From: Oscillatoriales cyanobacterium
GTDB taxonomy: Bacteria; Cyanobacteriota; Cyanobacteriia; Cyanobacteriales; Microcoleaceae
NCBI GenBank assembly: GCA_004293365.1
Contig: RDYN01000013.1
Span: forward strand, 1-64,000
Direction of reading: 5' to 3'
DNA: 64,000 bases
A model generated the notes under the pieces. That model had not been told where the DNA came from and made no database searches. It worked only from the letters and a program-made list of their open reading frames with translations. Within the stretch, counting starts at the first letter, position 1, and every line of letters begins with the position of its first letter. Below are positions 15,631 through 24,032 of this stretch, piece after piece. The position numbers and the translations under genes were made by a program.

Positions 15631-17208
15631 TCAATTTTCGCGATTAATCCGAATCAAATCAGTCAAAATATTATCCAAACTCCCATTAACTTGAATCCGA
15701 TCGATCTTCTCAGCAATCCGTTCCAAAACCTCCAACTCCTTCAAACGCAAAGCAACCGGATTATCCTCCATCACCTTCGCCGTATTCAACATACTCCGAG
15801 TCGCCGCCGTTTCTTCCCGGCGTCTGACAACATTCGCTTGAGCAGATTTTTCCGCCTCCACAACCTTGCTCAAAATCGTCTTGATCTCGCCCGGTAAGAT
15901 GATATCTTTCACCCCTACAGAATCGACCTCAATGCCATATTCTGCGGTTTTGGCGCGGATGTATTCAGAAATAGTGCGATCGATCGCACCTTTAGCCTCT
16001 AACAGCGAATCCAAAGTCTGTTCGCCCACCGCACCGCGCAAAGCAAACTGCAACTCCTTATACAGAAATCCCGTAATATCCGACAAACCGTTTTTGGCAC
16101 GCAGCGGATCTTGGATGCGATAACCAGCAGTCAAATTCAAGCGCAAAGGCACTTTATCCTTCGACAGAATATCTTGACCGGATACTTCGATATTTTGCAG
16201 GCGCAAATCAATTGCTTCCGTTTGAAAAGAGCGTCCAAACTTCCACCAAGCGTGAGTTCCCGGTTGCAGTTGCGATTGAAACTCTTGGTTGATATACAAC
16301 AGTCCGACGTGCTGTGGGGGAACTTCGCAGATATGCAAATAGCTTTTATTGAGCAACTGAACTTCTGCCGAACCTGCAACTAATTCAGCTATTAAATTAG
16401 ATGGTAATTTGGCATCAGTGCTGATGTCGATAACTTCAACTTCTACACCCTGCCAAAAGAGATTGCGACTTGTGGGTGGCAAAATTGCGATCGCCCTTCC
16501 TCGATGCCGCACAATTGCCACGGAATTGTTAGCTAATTGCACGACTTCACAGTAAGCCGCAATAAACTCAGGATGCTGTTCAATTAGGGCATCTTCTAGG
16601 GGAAAACTAGGATTAGGTACAATCCGGCTGAGATTCTTCACAGTAACGGCTTGATTTACAGACCAAAAAGCATATTCCCCCGGTTCCAGAGGTCGGATAA
16701 AGTTACTTTGCACGTACAGCAAGCCAATTTCATACTCGGAAACTTGGAATCTATTCAGTCCATTTAAGACAACCGATCGCACTTTTTTGACAAATTCAGC
16801 AGGCAATTCCAAATTTTCGTCTAAGTTAAAAAGATGAGATTCCACCTCAATAAAACCGCGCCAAAAAGCCCGCACTTGATTCGGAAAAATACTAATCCAA
16901 GTTTGACCGAGACGAACTAATGCTGTTTGATTGAATCCTGTGCGGACGATCGAAAGATGTTCTTGCAGTTCGGTTGGGTAATTTCTCAACAGCAATTCCA
17001 AGTTATCAATCTTAGCTTCTGGTTGATTGAGATCGTAGCTTTTTAATTGCCAATGGTTGCCGAAATAGGTATGCGTACCGGGCTTTAAGATTTTATTGAA
17101 ATCGCCGCGATGATATAAGATTCCGATTTGGCTGAGTTGGACATGAAAGGTTTGCCACATATAAATTTGAGGGAAATGGAACCAGCGAAAAAGATTTAAT
17201 ACAAACAT
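15631..17208 (-). CDS. Slipin (SPFH/band 7) protein with repeated N-terminal modules
   Basis: A 525-aa protein. Residues about 330-520 are an SPFH domain (VPLRLNLTAGYRIQDP; later SVGVKDIILPGEIKTILSKV), which oligomerises at membranes. Ahead of it are three copies of a short motif h-G-h-L-Y-x5-F-x3-L-x-P-G near residues 28, 161 and 301 (IGILYHRGDF, IGLLYVQSNF, VGLLYINQEF), so the N-terminal part is a beta-repeat array. There is no clear transmembrane helix; association may be peripheral. Usual slipins are about 260 aa, so this is roughly double length. No NfeD partner adjacent. Confidence 0.85.
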   Translation of the reverse strand: MFVLNLFRWFHFPQIYMWQTFHVQLSQIGILYHRGDFNKILKPGTHTYFGNHWQLKSYDLNQPEAKIDNLELLLRNYPTELQEHLSIVRTGFNQTALVRLGQTWISIFPNQVRAFWRGFIEVESHLFNLDENLELPAEFVKKVRSVVLNGLNRFQVSEYEIGLLYVQSNFIRPLEPGEYAFWSVNQAVTVKNLSRIVPNPSFPLEDALIEQHPEFIAAYCEVVQLANNSVAIVRHRGRAIAILPPTSRNLFWQGVEVEVIDISTDAKLPSNLIAELVAGSAEVQLLNKSYLHICEVPPQHVGLLYINQEFQSQLQPGTHAWWKFGRSFQTEAIDLRLQNIEVSGQDILSKDKVPLRLNLTAGYRIQDPLRAKNGLSDITGFLYKELQFALRGAVGEQTLDSLLEAKGAIDRTISEYIRAKTAEYGIEVDSVGVKDIILPGEIKTILSKVVEAEKSAQANVVRRREETAATRSMLNTAKVMEDNPVALRLKELEVLERIAEKIDRIQVNGSLDNILTDLIRINREN

Positions 17209-17794
17209 CTATTCTTGAGTCTGCACAAATAAACTAAAGTTAGTTATAACTTACGTATTGAGACCAAAGAAACCGGGTTTTTACCGAGTCTCCGGGTGAG
17301 TGCAAAAAATTTTCGCAAAAAACCCGGTTTCTGACTGCGCGTGCGTCGAATTGACCCAATTTTAATTGCGATTGGGCGCTGTTAATCGACTGTGTAATAT
17401 ATATACTACAAAAATATTTGCGCTCTGTCAAGTGCAAGTGCTTACAGTTCGGATGCGGGCAAAAGCCTCTCCCAGACTGGATTAAGATTGTTGCCACTTT
17501 TCCCAAACTACCTTTCGGCAATCTAGAAACAGATAGTAACGCTCAAATATGCCGTGCAGCGAAGCTATCCCGTAGGGAATCGCCCAACGCATCTAGAATT
17601 CCCGCAGGAAAACCAAATGTAGCAAAGCAACGGACATACTCGAATCAGGAAGAAAAGCAGTCGCGCAGGCTTCTTTACTGCTAACAAACACTTGCATGAC
17701 AGAGCTTTAAGATAACGGATTCGCGCCGTCTTGGGATTTATCCCGTGCTATTTTGCAACCTTTCAACAAGGAGCCCATACCCAGGGCTAGGGTG
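17209..17794. other. Gene-free stretch with AGAAACCGGG inverted repeat
   Basis: No believable gene. It holds an inverted repeat of the AGAAACCGGG family at 17268-17332. Near 17705-17790 on the minus strand is a sequence with a T-arm-like stem and loop (GACGG-CGCGAAT-CCGTT), perhaps a worn tRNA relic next to the two tRNA genes; an anticodon arm could not be fitted. Confidence 0.6.
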
Positions 17795-17868
17795 TTTAAA
17801 GTACAGGACTCGAACCTGTTACACATCGATCTACAGTCGATTGCTCTATCCATATGAGCTAACTTTTT
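17795..17868 (-). tRNA. tRNA-like gene, anticodon GUA (Tyr), class I shape
   Basis: Read on the minus strand it folds as a cloverleaf: D arm GCTC-ATATGGATA-GAGC, anticodon arm ATCGA-CTGTAGA-TCGAT, five-base variable loop, T arm ACAGG-TTCGAGT-CCTGT. The anticodon reads GTA. Bacterial tRNA-Tyr normally has a long variable arm; this one does not. The acceptor stem pairs for five of seven bases only (positions 1 and 2 mismatch), and no CCA is encoded. It directly abuts the next tRNA. Possibly a degenerate or array-type tRNA. Confidence 0.65.
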
Positions 17869-17870
17869 GG

Positions 17871-17943
17871 GGTTTGATACAGGACTCGAACCTGCAACCC
17901 ATCGATTAATAGCCGATCGCTCTTCCAATTGAGCTAATCAAAC
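17871..17943 (-). tRNA. tRNA gene, anticodon AUU (Asn codon AAU)
   Basis: A complete cloverleaf on the minus strand: acceptor GTTTGAT pairs all seven bases with ATCAAAC, D arm GCTC...GAGC, anticodon arm ATCGG-CTATTAA-TCGAT, variable GGGTT, T arm GCAGG-TTCGAGT-CCTGT, discriminator C. CCA is encoded at 17868-17870 and its A is also the first base of the next tRNA. The anticodon ATT has an A at the wobble position, whereas housekeeping tRNA-Asn uses GTT. Confidence 0.75.
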
Positions 17944-18174
17944 GATATAGTTACAATTACTTAGCGGTATACGCTTCTACCAGAGGTAGGCGCACCAGTC
18001 GGGCGTACAGAACCCGGACTATAGCTTTGTAAATTTGTCACTATCCCACCTTAAGCCTAGCACAAAGAAAATAGTCGTAGGGTGTGGATCCTGCGAAAAA
18101 TACCTAAAAAATATTGACAATTTAAAAGCGACGCACCCCAAAGGTTCCCTGTGAAAAATCAGAAGATTTATTCC

Positions 18175-18233
18175 GTTCGTAGTGCGGACTTCAGTCCGCT
18201 TTTATTCTGCGGACTGAAGTCCGCACTACGAAC
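18175..18233. repeat. Perfect 25-base inverted repeat (GTAGTGCGGACTTCAG family)
   Basis: Arms of 25 bases beginning GTTCGTAGTGCGGACTTCAG pair perfectly around a 9-base loop. The same sequence, slightly diverged, is found at 60239-60288, and the core GGACT-TCAGTCC relates to the element at 38687-38738. It is a candidate terminator or miniature mobile element. Confidence 0.85.
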
Positions 18234-18268
18234 AAATTATTACTCGTTCCTGGACACACTAAAACCAA

Positions 18269-18334
18269 AGAAACCGGGTTTTTTACCTAATCTGTTGGTT
18301 CAAAGGAAGAATTTTCATAAAAAACCCGGTTTCT
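18269..18334. repeat. Inverted repeat, AGAAACCGGG family
   Basis: Arms AGAAACCGGGTTTTTT and AAAAAACCCGGTTTCT with a spacer of about 34 bases. It lies just beyond the 3' end of the methyltransferase gene 18358-19035 on the minus strand, where it could end transcription. Confidence 0.85.
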
Positions 18335-18357
18335 GACCACCCGTGCGTCGCTTCTAA

Positions 18358-19035
18358 TTACTGACAAATTAAGAGCAGCGAAAGAGGCAACTTTGTCTGC
18401 GGGTGTATCGGCTCTTCTAATTCACAGATTCTCCAGCCCGATTCTGACACTTGTTGAAACCACGAACTAACTGTGCGAAAATACCAGGGCATCGGCTCTA
18501 TAAAAACTCCGCCGCCGAAATTGTCGAAAGTCTCGATTTTCCATCCATCAATATAGGGCTGTTGCTGACAGGCTGTGAATGGATGAACTGTCTGGATTAA
18601 CAAATGTCCGTCTGAGACTGTGGCTTGGCGTAACGATCGCAATAAATCTCCAATTTCCTCACCAAGTAGCGAAAAATTGCAGACAATCCCATCGTAGGAT
18701 TGACCGAGTATCAGCGGATCGGCAATAATGTCATCGTAGCCGATCGCCCGAAAACAACCGCTGCTTTTCTCGATCGCGCGATCGATCAAACCACGGGAAG
18801 CATCAACTCCAACCACCTCTACACCGTGCTTTGCTAAGGCGCGCCCCAACCAACCTTCACCGCATCCGACATCCAGCACTCGCCGATGCCCGTAGCGCAG
18901 CACAGCTTGCAGAATAGCCTCATCCGTTGCTGCGCGGCGACTTTCGATCGAATTTTGCTCGATCGCCCGCGTCCATGCGTCAGCATTAGCTTCCCAACTC
19001 TTTTGAATTTGTTGTTCAGGGCGATCGAATTTCAT
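18358..19035 (-). CDS. Class I SAM-dependent methyltransferase
   Basis: A 225-aa cytoplasmic enzyme with a Rossmann-type SAM fold. Motif I is VLDVGCGEGWLGRALAKHG near residue 54, the acidic loop VVGVDASRGL follows, and motif IV is YDGIVCNFSLLGEE. The N-terminus (SWEANADAWTRAIE) matches small-molecule methyltransferases of the Methyltransf_11/25 group. The methyl acceptor cannot be told. No operon partner is evident; Ycf35 is 100 bases upstream on the same strand. Confidence 0.88.
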   Translation of the reverse strand: MKFDRPEQQIQKSWEANADAWTRAIEQNSIESRRAATDEAILQAVLRYGHRRVLDVGCGEGWLGRALAKHGVEVVGVDASRGLIDRAIEKSSGCFRAIGYDDIIADPLILGQSYDGIVCNFSLLGEEIGDLLRSLRQATVSDGHLLIQTVHPFTACQQQPYIDGWKIETFDNFGGGVFIEPMPWYFRTVSSWFQQVSESGWRICELEEPIHPQTKLPLSLLLICQ

Positions 19036-19138
19036 GGTAATTCTATTCTTGGTACTAAGACTTACGAAGAAATCTGATTTTGAATCCGATTCTGCGTAAG
19101 TCCTGAGTATATAAAAACGAGTTCAGAAAGAGCGATTC

Positions 19139-19513
19139 TTAAACCCATCTACCCACAACAACCCTCACCGTTCCATCCGCCAAAATTTCCTCTTCTTCCA
19201 CATTAAAACCCTCAGACTGCACCGCCGCCATCAAACTTTTGCGCGCGTATTTCTGACTTATTGAATTGACAAATTCCTGCTGGTTAATGCGAGCGCCCCA
19301 AAAATCCGCCACTAATTCATAATCCTCTCCGCTGCGCCGAAAACCCAAATCGTAACCGTTGGACTGCCGAATCACGTACTCGGCATTAGTTTTTTCGCCA
19401 TGATAACCCCGCACCTGCACATTGCACTCTACTTGATAACCCAACTCTTCCAACACTTGATGCAGCAGTTCGCCGTTTTTGATCTGAACCTTGATCGTTG
19501 TGAAGTGTGACAT
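19139..19513 (-). CDS. ycf35: Ycf35 / DUF1257 protein
   Basis: A 124-aa soluble protein with the conserved start SHFTTIKVQIKNGELLHQVL and the later YDLGFRRSGEDYELVADFWG that define the Ycf35/DUF1257 family of cyanobacteria and red-algal plastids. Function is unknown. Length is normal. Its usual neighbour, a DUF2997 gene, is at 1212. Confidence 0.9.
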   Translation of the reverse strand: MSHFTTIKVQIKNGELLHQVLEELGYQVECNVQVRGYHGEKTNAEYVIRQSNGYDLGFRRSGEDYELVADFWGARINQQEFVNSISQKYARKSLMAAVQSEGFNVEEEEILADGTVRVVVGRWV

Positions 19514-19816
19514 ATCACTTTCGGATTTTTGTGTGAAACGCTGATTTGATTATAATAGCATAAACAGCAACAGTCAATAAGTTATATCTATTCCGGTGGC
19601 ATTCCTCATAATTGTTGACTGTTGACTGTTTGGACATTTGAACAATACTGATGCAACCGGAAACTATATTAGAACTTGTGTTCTCCAACGCACTGTTTAC
19701 GAAAAATATGGGGTTTGGCAGGCTAGCATCTGCACGTAAACTCTTAGGCAATCATTCTTTCCCAATTCCCAATTCCCAATTCCCAATTCCCAATTTCCCA
19801 ATCTAAAATGGTATGA
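19514..19816. other. Intergenic stretch with AATTCCC heptamer repeats
   Basis: Divergent promoter region of ycf35 and the broken WD40 gene. Around 19759-19798 are about five copies of the heptamer AATTCCC, and near 19614-19630 GTTGACTGTT is doubled. No gene seen. Confidence 0.6.
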
Positions 19817-21005
19817 TTGCAGACAATTCTAACCAACGAGCGAGAATATGATGCCGTCCTCGGCGGCCAAAGTCAAATCCCGATCGCCGCCGCCGTTTTG
19901 GGAGGCATCGCCGGAGTCAAGCAGCGCTTGCACAGTCCTAGTATCGAGCCGCCCATCGCCGCCGTCAAAGATGCTCCTAAATACGGAGACGCCGGTTTGA
20001 ATTTAGCAATTGAAGCGCTGCTTGACCCCGCACCAGAAGTGCAGCGAGTTGCTTATTCAGTTTTGCGACAAAGGACAGAACCTTTTGTCCGCCAAGCTTT
20101 AACATAATTCGTGCCTTACAAACTTTTTGACTGCATCCGCACTGTGAAAACAGGGACAAATGTGGCAATTAGTCCAGCGGGCGATCGCACGGCGAGTTTG
20201 CACGGCAAAATAATTAGAATTTACGATTTAGAGACAGGAGAAATACTCTATACAGTTGACAAGTATCCTCGCGCTCAAGAAACTTTTGTTCTTTGCCAAG
20301 AAACCGAAGTTTTTGTCAGGAGCAGAAATCTTCCGAAACACCGCGCGATCGAAATTTGGCAGGCAGGAGAATTGCGGCATACTTCCCTCGGACACGAAGG
20401 GGAAATTACTGCACTTGTCATCAGTCCCGACAGTCAAGTTATCGCCACCGGTTCGGCAGATACTACTATCAAAATTTGGAATTTAGAGACGGGAAAGTTA
20501 ATCTGTACTTTTGGGAGTCATTTAACTTGGGGATCTCACAAAGGAGGAATTGCGAGTCTGGCTTTTAGCCCGATCGCACAAACTCTCGCGCTTCAGCAGT
20601 TCTGACGGTACAATTAAACTCTGGAACCTCCGCAGCCGAGAATGCTCCCAAACAATTAAAGGTTATGCCAATTGTCTGGCTTTCAGTCGAGACGGGCAGA
20701 CTTTGGCTGCTGGCGGCTGGGACAGAAACATTCAACTGCGACAGCTATCAAATCCAGATAGTTCGATTACCTTAGCAGGGCATTTTAACTCGATAAATGC
20801 GATCGTCTTTAGTCCCGACGGGCGCACTGTTGTCAGTGCTAGCGCCGATGGTAATCTCAAATTTTGGAATGCCCGCACTGGCGAACAAATTCACACTCTC
20901 GGCGGACATCGAGCTGCTGTTACTTGTCTTACTTTTAGCCGCGATGGCGAAACTGTTATCACCGGCAGTTTAGACAAAACTATTAAATTTTGGGGAATTA
21001 ATTGA
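19817..21005 (+). pseudogene. Broken HEAT-WD40 repeat protein gene
   Basis: One ancestral gene is interrupted at two places. Codons from 19817 encode a HEAT-like N-terminus (EYDAVLGGQSQIPIAAAVLG) that ends at an in-frame TAA at 20105-20107; the same frame continues at 20108 (FVPYKLFDC) into WD40 repeats, and near 20585-20605 the frame shifts by one, after which SSDGTIKLWN and four more WD units run to 21005. The first start is a TTG just after a TGA. Cyanobacterial homologues fuse the same HEAT start to WD40 repeats (recollection). It is most likely inactive unless the bases are sequencing errors. Confidence 0.75.
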
Positions 21006-21040
21006 AGGCAGAAGGCAGAAGTAAGAAGGAAGGGGAGCAT

Positions 21041-21080
21041 CTCTGGGGAGAGTAAAAACCGTTTTTTACTCTCCCCAGAG
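21041..21080. terminator. Strong hairpin, terminator-like
   Basis: CTCTGGGGAGAGTAAAAA pairs with TTTTTACTCTCCCCAGAG, leaving almost no loop. It follows the broken WD40 gene by 35 bases and may end its transcription. Confidence 0.6.
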
Positions 21081-21177
21081 CGTCCCCGCACAGCAAAGCT
21101 GATATACATATAGTGAGTGTCCCCGCACAGCAAAGCTGATATATATAGCGAGTGTCCCGCACAGCAAAGCAGCGTGT
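21081..21177. repeat. Threefold tandem repeat of about 35 bases
   Basis: The unit GTCCCCGCACAGCAAAGCTG followed by ATATAYATATAGNGAGT occurs twice in full; a third copy is cut after GCAAAGC. The A/T part is palindromic. No spacer-like unique sequence, so it is not a CRISPR array. Confidence 0.75.
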
Positions 21178-21653
21178 AAAAGCAAAACACAGATGCGGCC
21201 CTTGGAAAAAGCAAGAGGAAATAACGAAGACGGAAGGGGCAATCGACGGCATGGGGCAAGTGCAATGCGAGAACTTCCTAACCGTCGGGCGCGGTGGTTA
21301 TATTTCAAAATTCGCAATTTCCGACTGACGGGGTGCGTAAATATACGCAAGCAAATATAATAACTTTATAATTCTATGTCTTGTGCAAGCCGAGGATTGC
21401 CAAACTTCTTTTTGCACTACTACACATACTTAGGGTAAAAGTATCGATTCGCAACCATTATTCAGCTTGTTGTCAATTTCTGAATAGTCGCCACACAACC
21501 GGGCAAGCCGCTATTTATGAATCCTTTACACTAGCTTTAAATTATCGAATCTGCCTCGGATGAGTATCGCAACTAACTGTAATATTTCAGTGAAAAAGTT
21601 TATGCTTAAAAGATAGGCAGGGTTTAAATATAACAGTGCTTCCCTGAGTAACC

Positions 21654-24032
21654 ATGTCACACTGCAACCAATCCATCTATCCTTCCCGCAATCGGGCACA
21701 AATGTGCGACAATGCTGTCAGTTGGCAGGAAAAAGCCGATCGACTAACGGTAGAATTAAACAACACGCGCGATCGGCTGCACGCAGAAATCGATCGCCTA
21801 AAACTTGCCAACGAAACCCTGCACGCCGCCGTCAGTTGTGCGCCGATGTTCCTGTGGGCAACAGACAAAGACGGCAGGTTAACCCTTGCAGCAGGCAAAG
21901 GATGGGAAAATTTGGGGCTCGAACCGGGTGAGGCCCTCGGGCAGTCGATTTTTGCAGTTTACAGCCAGCCAGATATCTTAGAAAATATTGCCCACGTACT
22001 AGCAGGAAACGATCGCACTTGGAATGCCCGACAGGGGCATTTTATTCACGAAATTCGATCGGCACCGCTGCGAAACGCAAACGGCGAAGTTGTCGGGGCT
22101 GTCGGTGTTTCTACTGATATTACCGAGCGCGAGCGAGCGATCGCAACTCTCTCTCTTTCAAATCAAGAATTAGAAGACAAACTTACTCGGCAAACGGCAG
22201 TCTCGAATGCAGCACTTGCCGAAAGCGAAAAAAAGTACCGCAACCTCGTAGAAACGTCCCAAGAGTTGATTTGGTCGATCGATATTCAAGGCATCTTGAC
22301 TTTTGTCAATTCCGCCGCCAAACGGATCTACGGTTACGAACCCCTAGAAATGATCGGTCGTCGCTTTACCGATTTTTTAATTAAAGAAGAAAAAGCTAGA
22401 CAAATAGAAATATTTGCCCAACTCTTAGCAAGAACCAGCCTTCAGCCACAAACCCCTAATTTGCCTTACGAAATAGTACACATCCGCAAAGACGGTAGCC
22501 CCGTCCACCTGCGCGTCAACAGCATCGTCAACCAAGCTGAAAACGGCGCTATTTTAGGTTTGTGCGGAACGGCCACAGATATTAGCGATCGCAAGCGTTC
22601 CGAAGAAGCACTCCAAGAAGCTACAGACCAACTTCGCGCCGTCTTGGATGCCGTGCCCGGACTGATTTCTTGGGTAAGTTCAGATTTGCGGTATATTGGA
22701 GTCAACCAGCACTTAGCAACCTCGTTCAAACGGTCTCCTGAAAGTTTTGTCGGGGAAGAAATCAACTTTCTCGACAAAGGCTCAAGTTTTGGACAACTAA
22801 TCCGCAACTTTTTTCACAGTTCATGTCAGCAAACATCGCAAGAAATAGATATAGAAATTAACGGCTTAGCCTGCAATTATTTAATAGTAGCTCAAAAATA
22901 TCATCAAGGAACCGCAGCAGTTTCCGTAGGAATAGACATTACCGAGCGCAAGCGCGCCGAAGCTCAAAAAACCCAATTAATCGTTTCTTTACAAGAGTCT
23001 GAATGCAAATTTCGCAGCCTTTACGAAGCCACCAGCGACGCAGTAATGCTGATCGAAGAAGAAAATTTTTTTGACTGCAACCTCGCCACCCTAGCAATTT
23101 TTGGTTGCAGCAATCAAGAACAGTTTTATGGCAAGAAACCTAGCGAATTTTCCCCGCAATTTCAGCCTAACGGACAAGACTCGTGCAGTCTAGTAACACA
23201 AAAAATATCCGCAGCAATGCAAACAGGTAGCTGTCGCTTTGACTGGGTGCACAAACGGCTAGACGGTTCAGAATTTCCCGCAGAAGTGCTGTTAAACGCA
23301 ATGGAAATTAATGGTAGAAAAATAATTCAAGCAGTAGTGCGAGACATTACAGATCGCAAGCGCGACGAAGATCGCATCAAAGCATCCCTCGCAGAAAAAG
23401 AAGTCCTCCTCAAAGAAATTCACCACCGCGTCAAAAACAACCTTCAAGTTATTTCCAGTTTGCTCAAACTTCAGTCCCGCTACATCCAAGACAGCCGCGT
23501 TAGTGAAATGTTAAAAGAAAGTCAAAACCGAGTCAGATCGATGGCCCTGGTTCACGAACAATTGTATCAATCCAAAGACTTGTCAAACATTGACTTTGCT
23601 GAATACATCCAAAATCTTGCCCATAATTTATTCCAAGCTTATGAAATTGATACAGAAGGCGTCAAGTTGCAAACAAATATTGCGCCGTGTTCTATGAATA
23701 TTGATACGGCAGTTCCTTGCGGGTTAATTATCAACGAGCTTGTGACAAACTCGCTCAAGTATGCTTTTACAGGACAAACTCAAGGTAAAATAAAAATAGA
23801 TTTTACTTTAGATAATAACCGGATTTGCGTGCTAGCTGTGAGCGACAGTGGAATTGGTTTTCCTCAAGACTTAGATTATCGAAATGCCCGAACCTTGGGT
23901 TTGCGGCTTGTCGGCTCTTTGGTCAAGCAAATTCGGGGTAAAATAGAACTGTTAGAAACAGCAGGGACAAATTTTAAAATAACATTTTCCAAGCAAAACA
24001 GCACTTTAAGGAGACAACTTAATGTCAAATAA
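21654..24032 (+). CDS. Multi-PAS sensor histidine kinase, HisKA_2/HWE type
   Basis: A 792-aa cytoplasmic kinase without transmembrane helices. Four PAS domains follow each other (about 55-170, 195-320, 325-445 and 455-575), three of them closing with a PAC-type DITER/DISDR motif. The phosphoacceptor His near 590 lies in LLKEIHHRVKNNLQVISSLL, the HisKA_2 signature. The ATPase domain shows ELVTNSLKYAF, SDSGIGFP and LGLRLVGSL. Some PAS domains may hold chromophore or heme, but no conserved cysteine can be assigned. It overlaps the next gene by 11 bases, so the regulator downstream is its likely partner. Confidence 0.92.
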   Translation: MSHCNQSIYPSRNRAQMCDNAVSWQEKADRLTVELNNTRDRLHAEIDRLKLANETLHAAVSCAPMFLWATDKDGRLTLAAGKGWENLGLEPGEALGQSIFAVYSQPDILENIAHVLAGNDRTWNARQGHFIHEIRSAPLRNANGEVVGAVGVSTDITERERAIATLSLSNQELEDKLTRQTAVSNAALAESEKKYRNLVETSQELIWSIDIQGILTFVNSAAKRIYGYEPLEMIGRRFTDFLIKEEKARQIEIFAQLLARTSLQPQTPNLPYEIVHIRKDGSPVHLRVNSIVNQAENGAILGLCGTATDISDRKRSEEALQEATDQLRAVLDAVPGLISWVSSDLRYIGVNQHLATSFKRSPESFVGEEINFLDKGSSFGQLIRNFFHSSCQQTSQEIDIEINGLACNYLIVAQKYHQGTAAVSVGIDITERKRAEAQKTQLIVSLQESECKFRSLYEATSDAVMLIEEENFFDCNLATLAIFGCSNQEQFYGKKPSEFSPQFQPNGQDSCSLVTQKISAAMQTGSCRFDWVHKRLDGSEFPAEVLLNAMEINGRKIIQAVVRDITDRKRDEDRIKASLAEKEVLLKEIHHRVKNNLQVISSLLKLQSRYIQDSRVSEMLKESQNRVRSMALVHEQLYQSKDLSNIDFAEYIQNLAHNLFQAYEIDTEGVKLQTNIAPCSMNIDTAVPCGLIINELVTNSLKYAFTGQTQGKIKIDFTLDNNRICVLAVSDSGIGFPQDLDYRNARTLGLRLVGSLVKQIRGKIELLETAGTNFKITFSKQNSTLRRQLNVK

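Larger units (their letters stand above)
17944..18357. other. Gene-free stretch with two inverted repeats
   Basis: Upstream of the tRNA pair. It contains two palindromes described separately (18175-18233 and 18269-18334), a small hairpin near 17997-18022, and a half of the GTAGGGTG/GACGCACCC element (18079-18139). No coding signal seen. Confidence 0.6.
21006..21653. other. Long leader with hairpin and threefold tandem repeat
   Basis: Upstream region of the sensor kinase operon. It contains a strong hairpin at 21041-21080 and a threefold tandem repeat at 21081-21177, listed separately. The remaining 450 bases show no convincing gene; short open frames are AT-rich and lack a ribosome site. Confidence 0.55.

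Noticed and set aside
17707-17928. A 73-codon minus-strand open frame with VAGSSPVSNP-type peptide
   Set aside because: It runs through two tRNA genes; such peptides are the usual translation of a tRNA T-arm, so it is not a gene.
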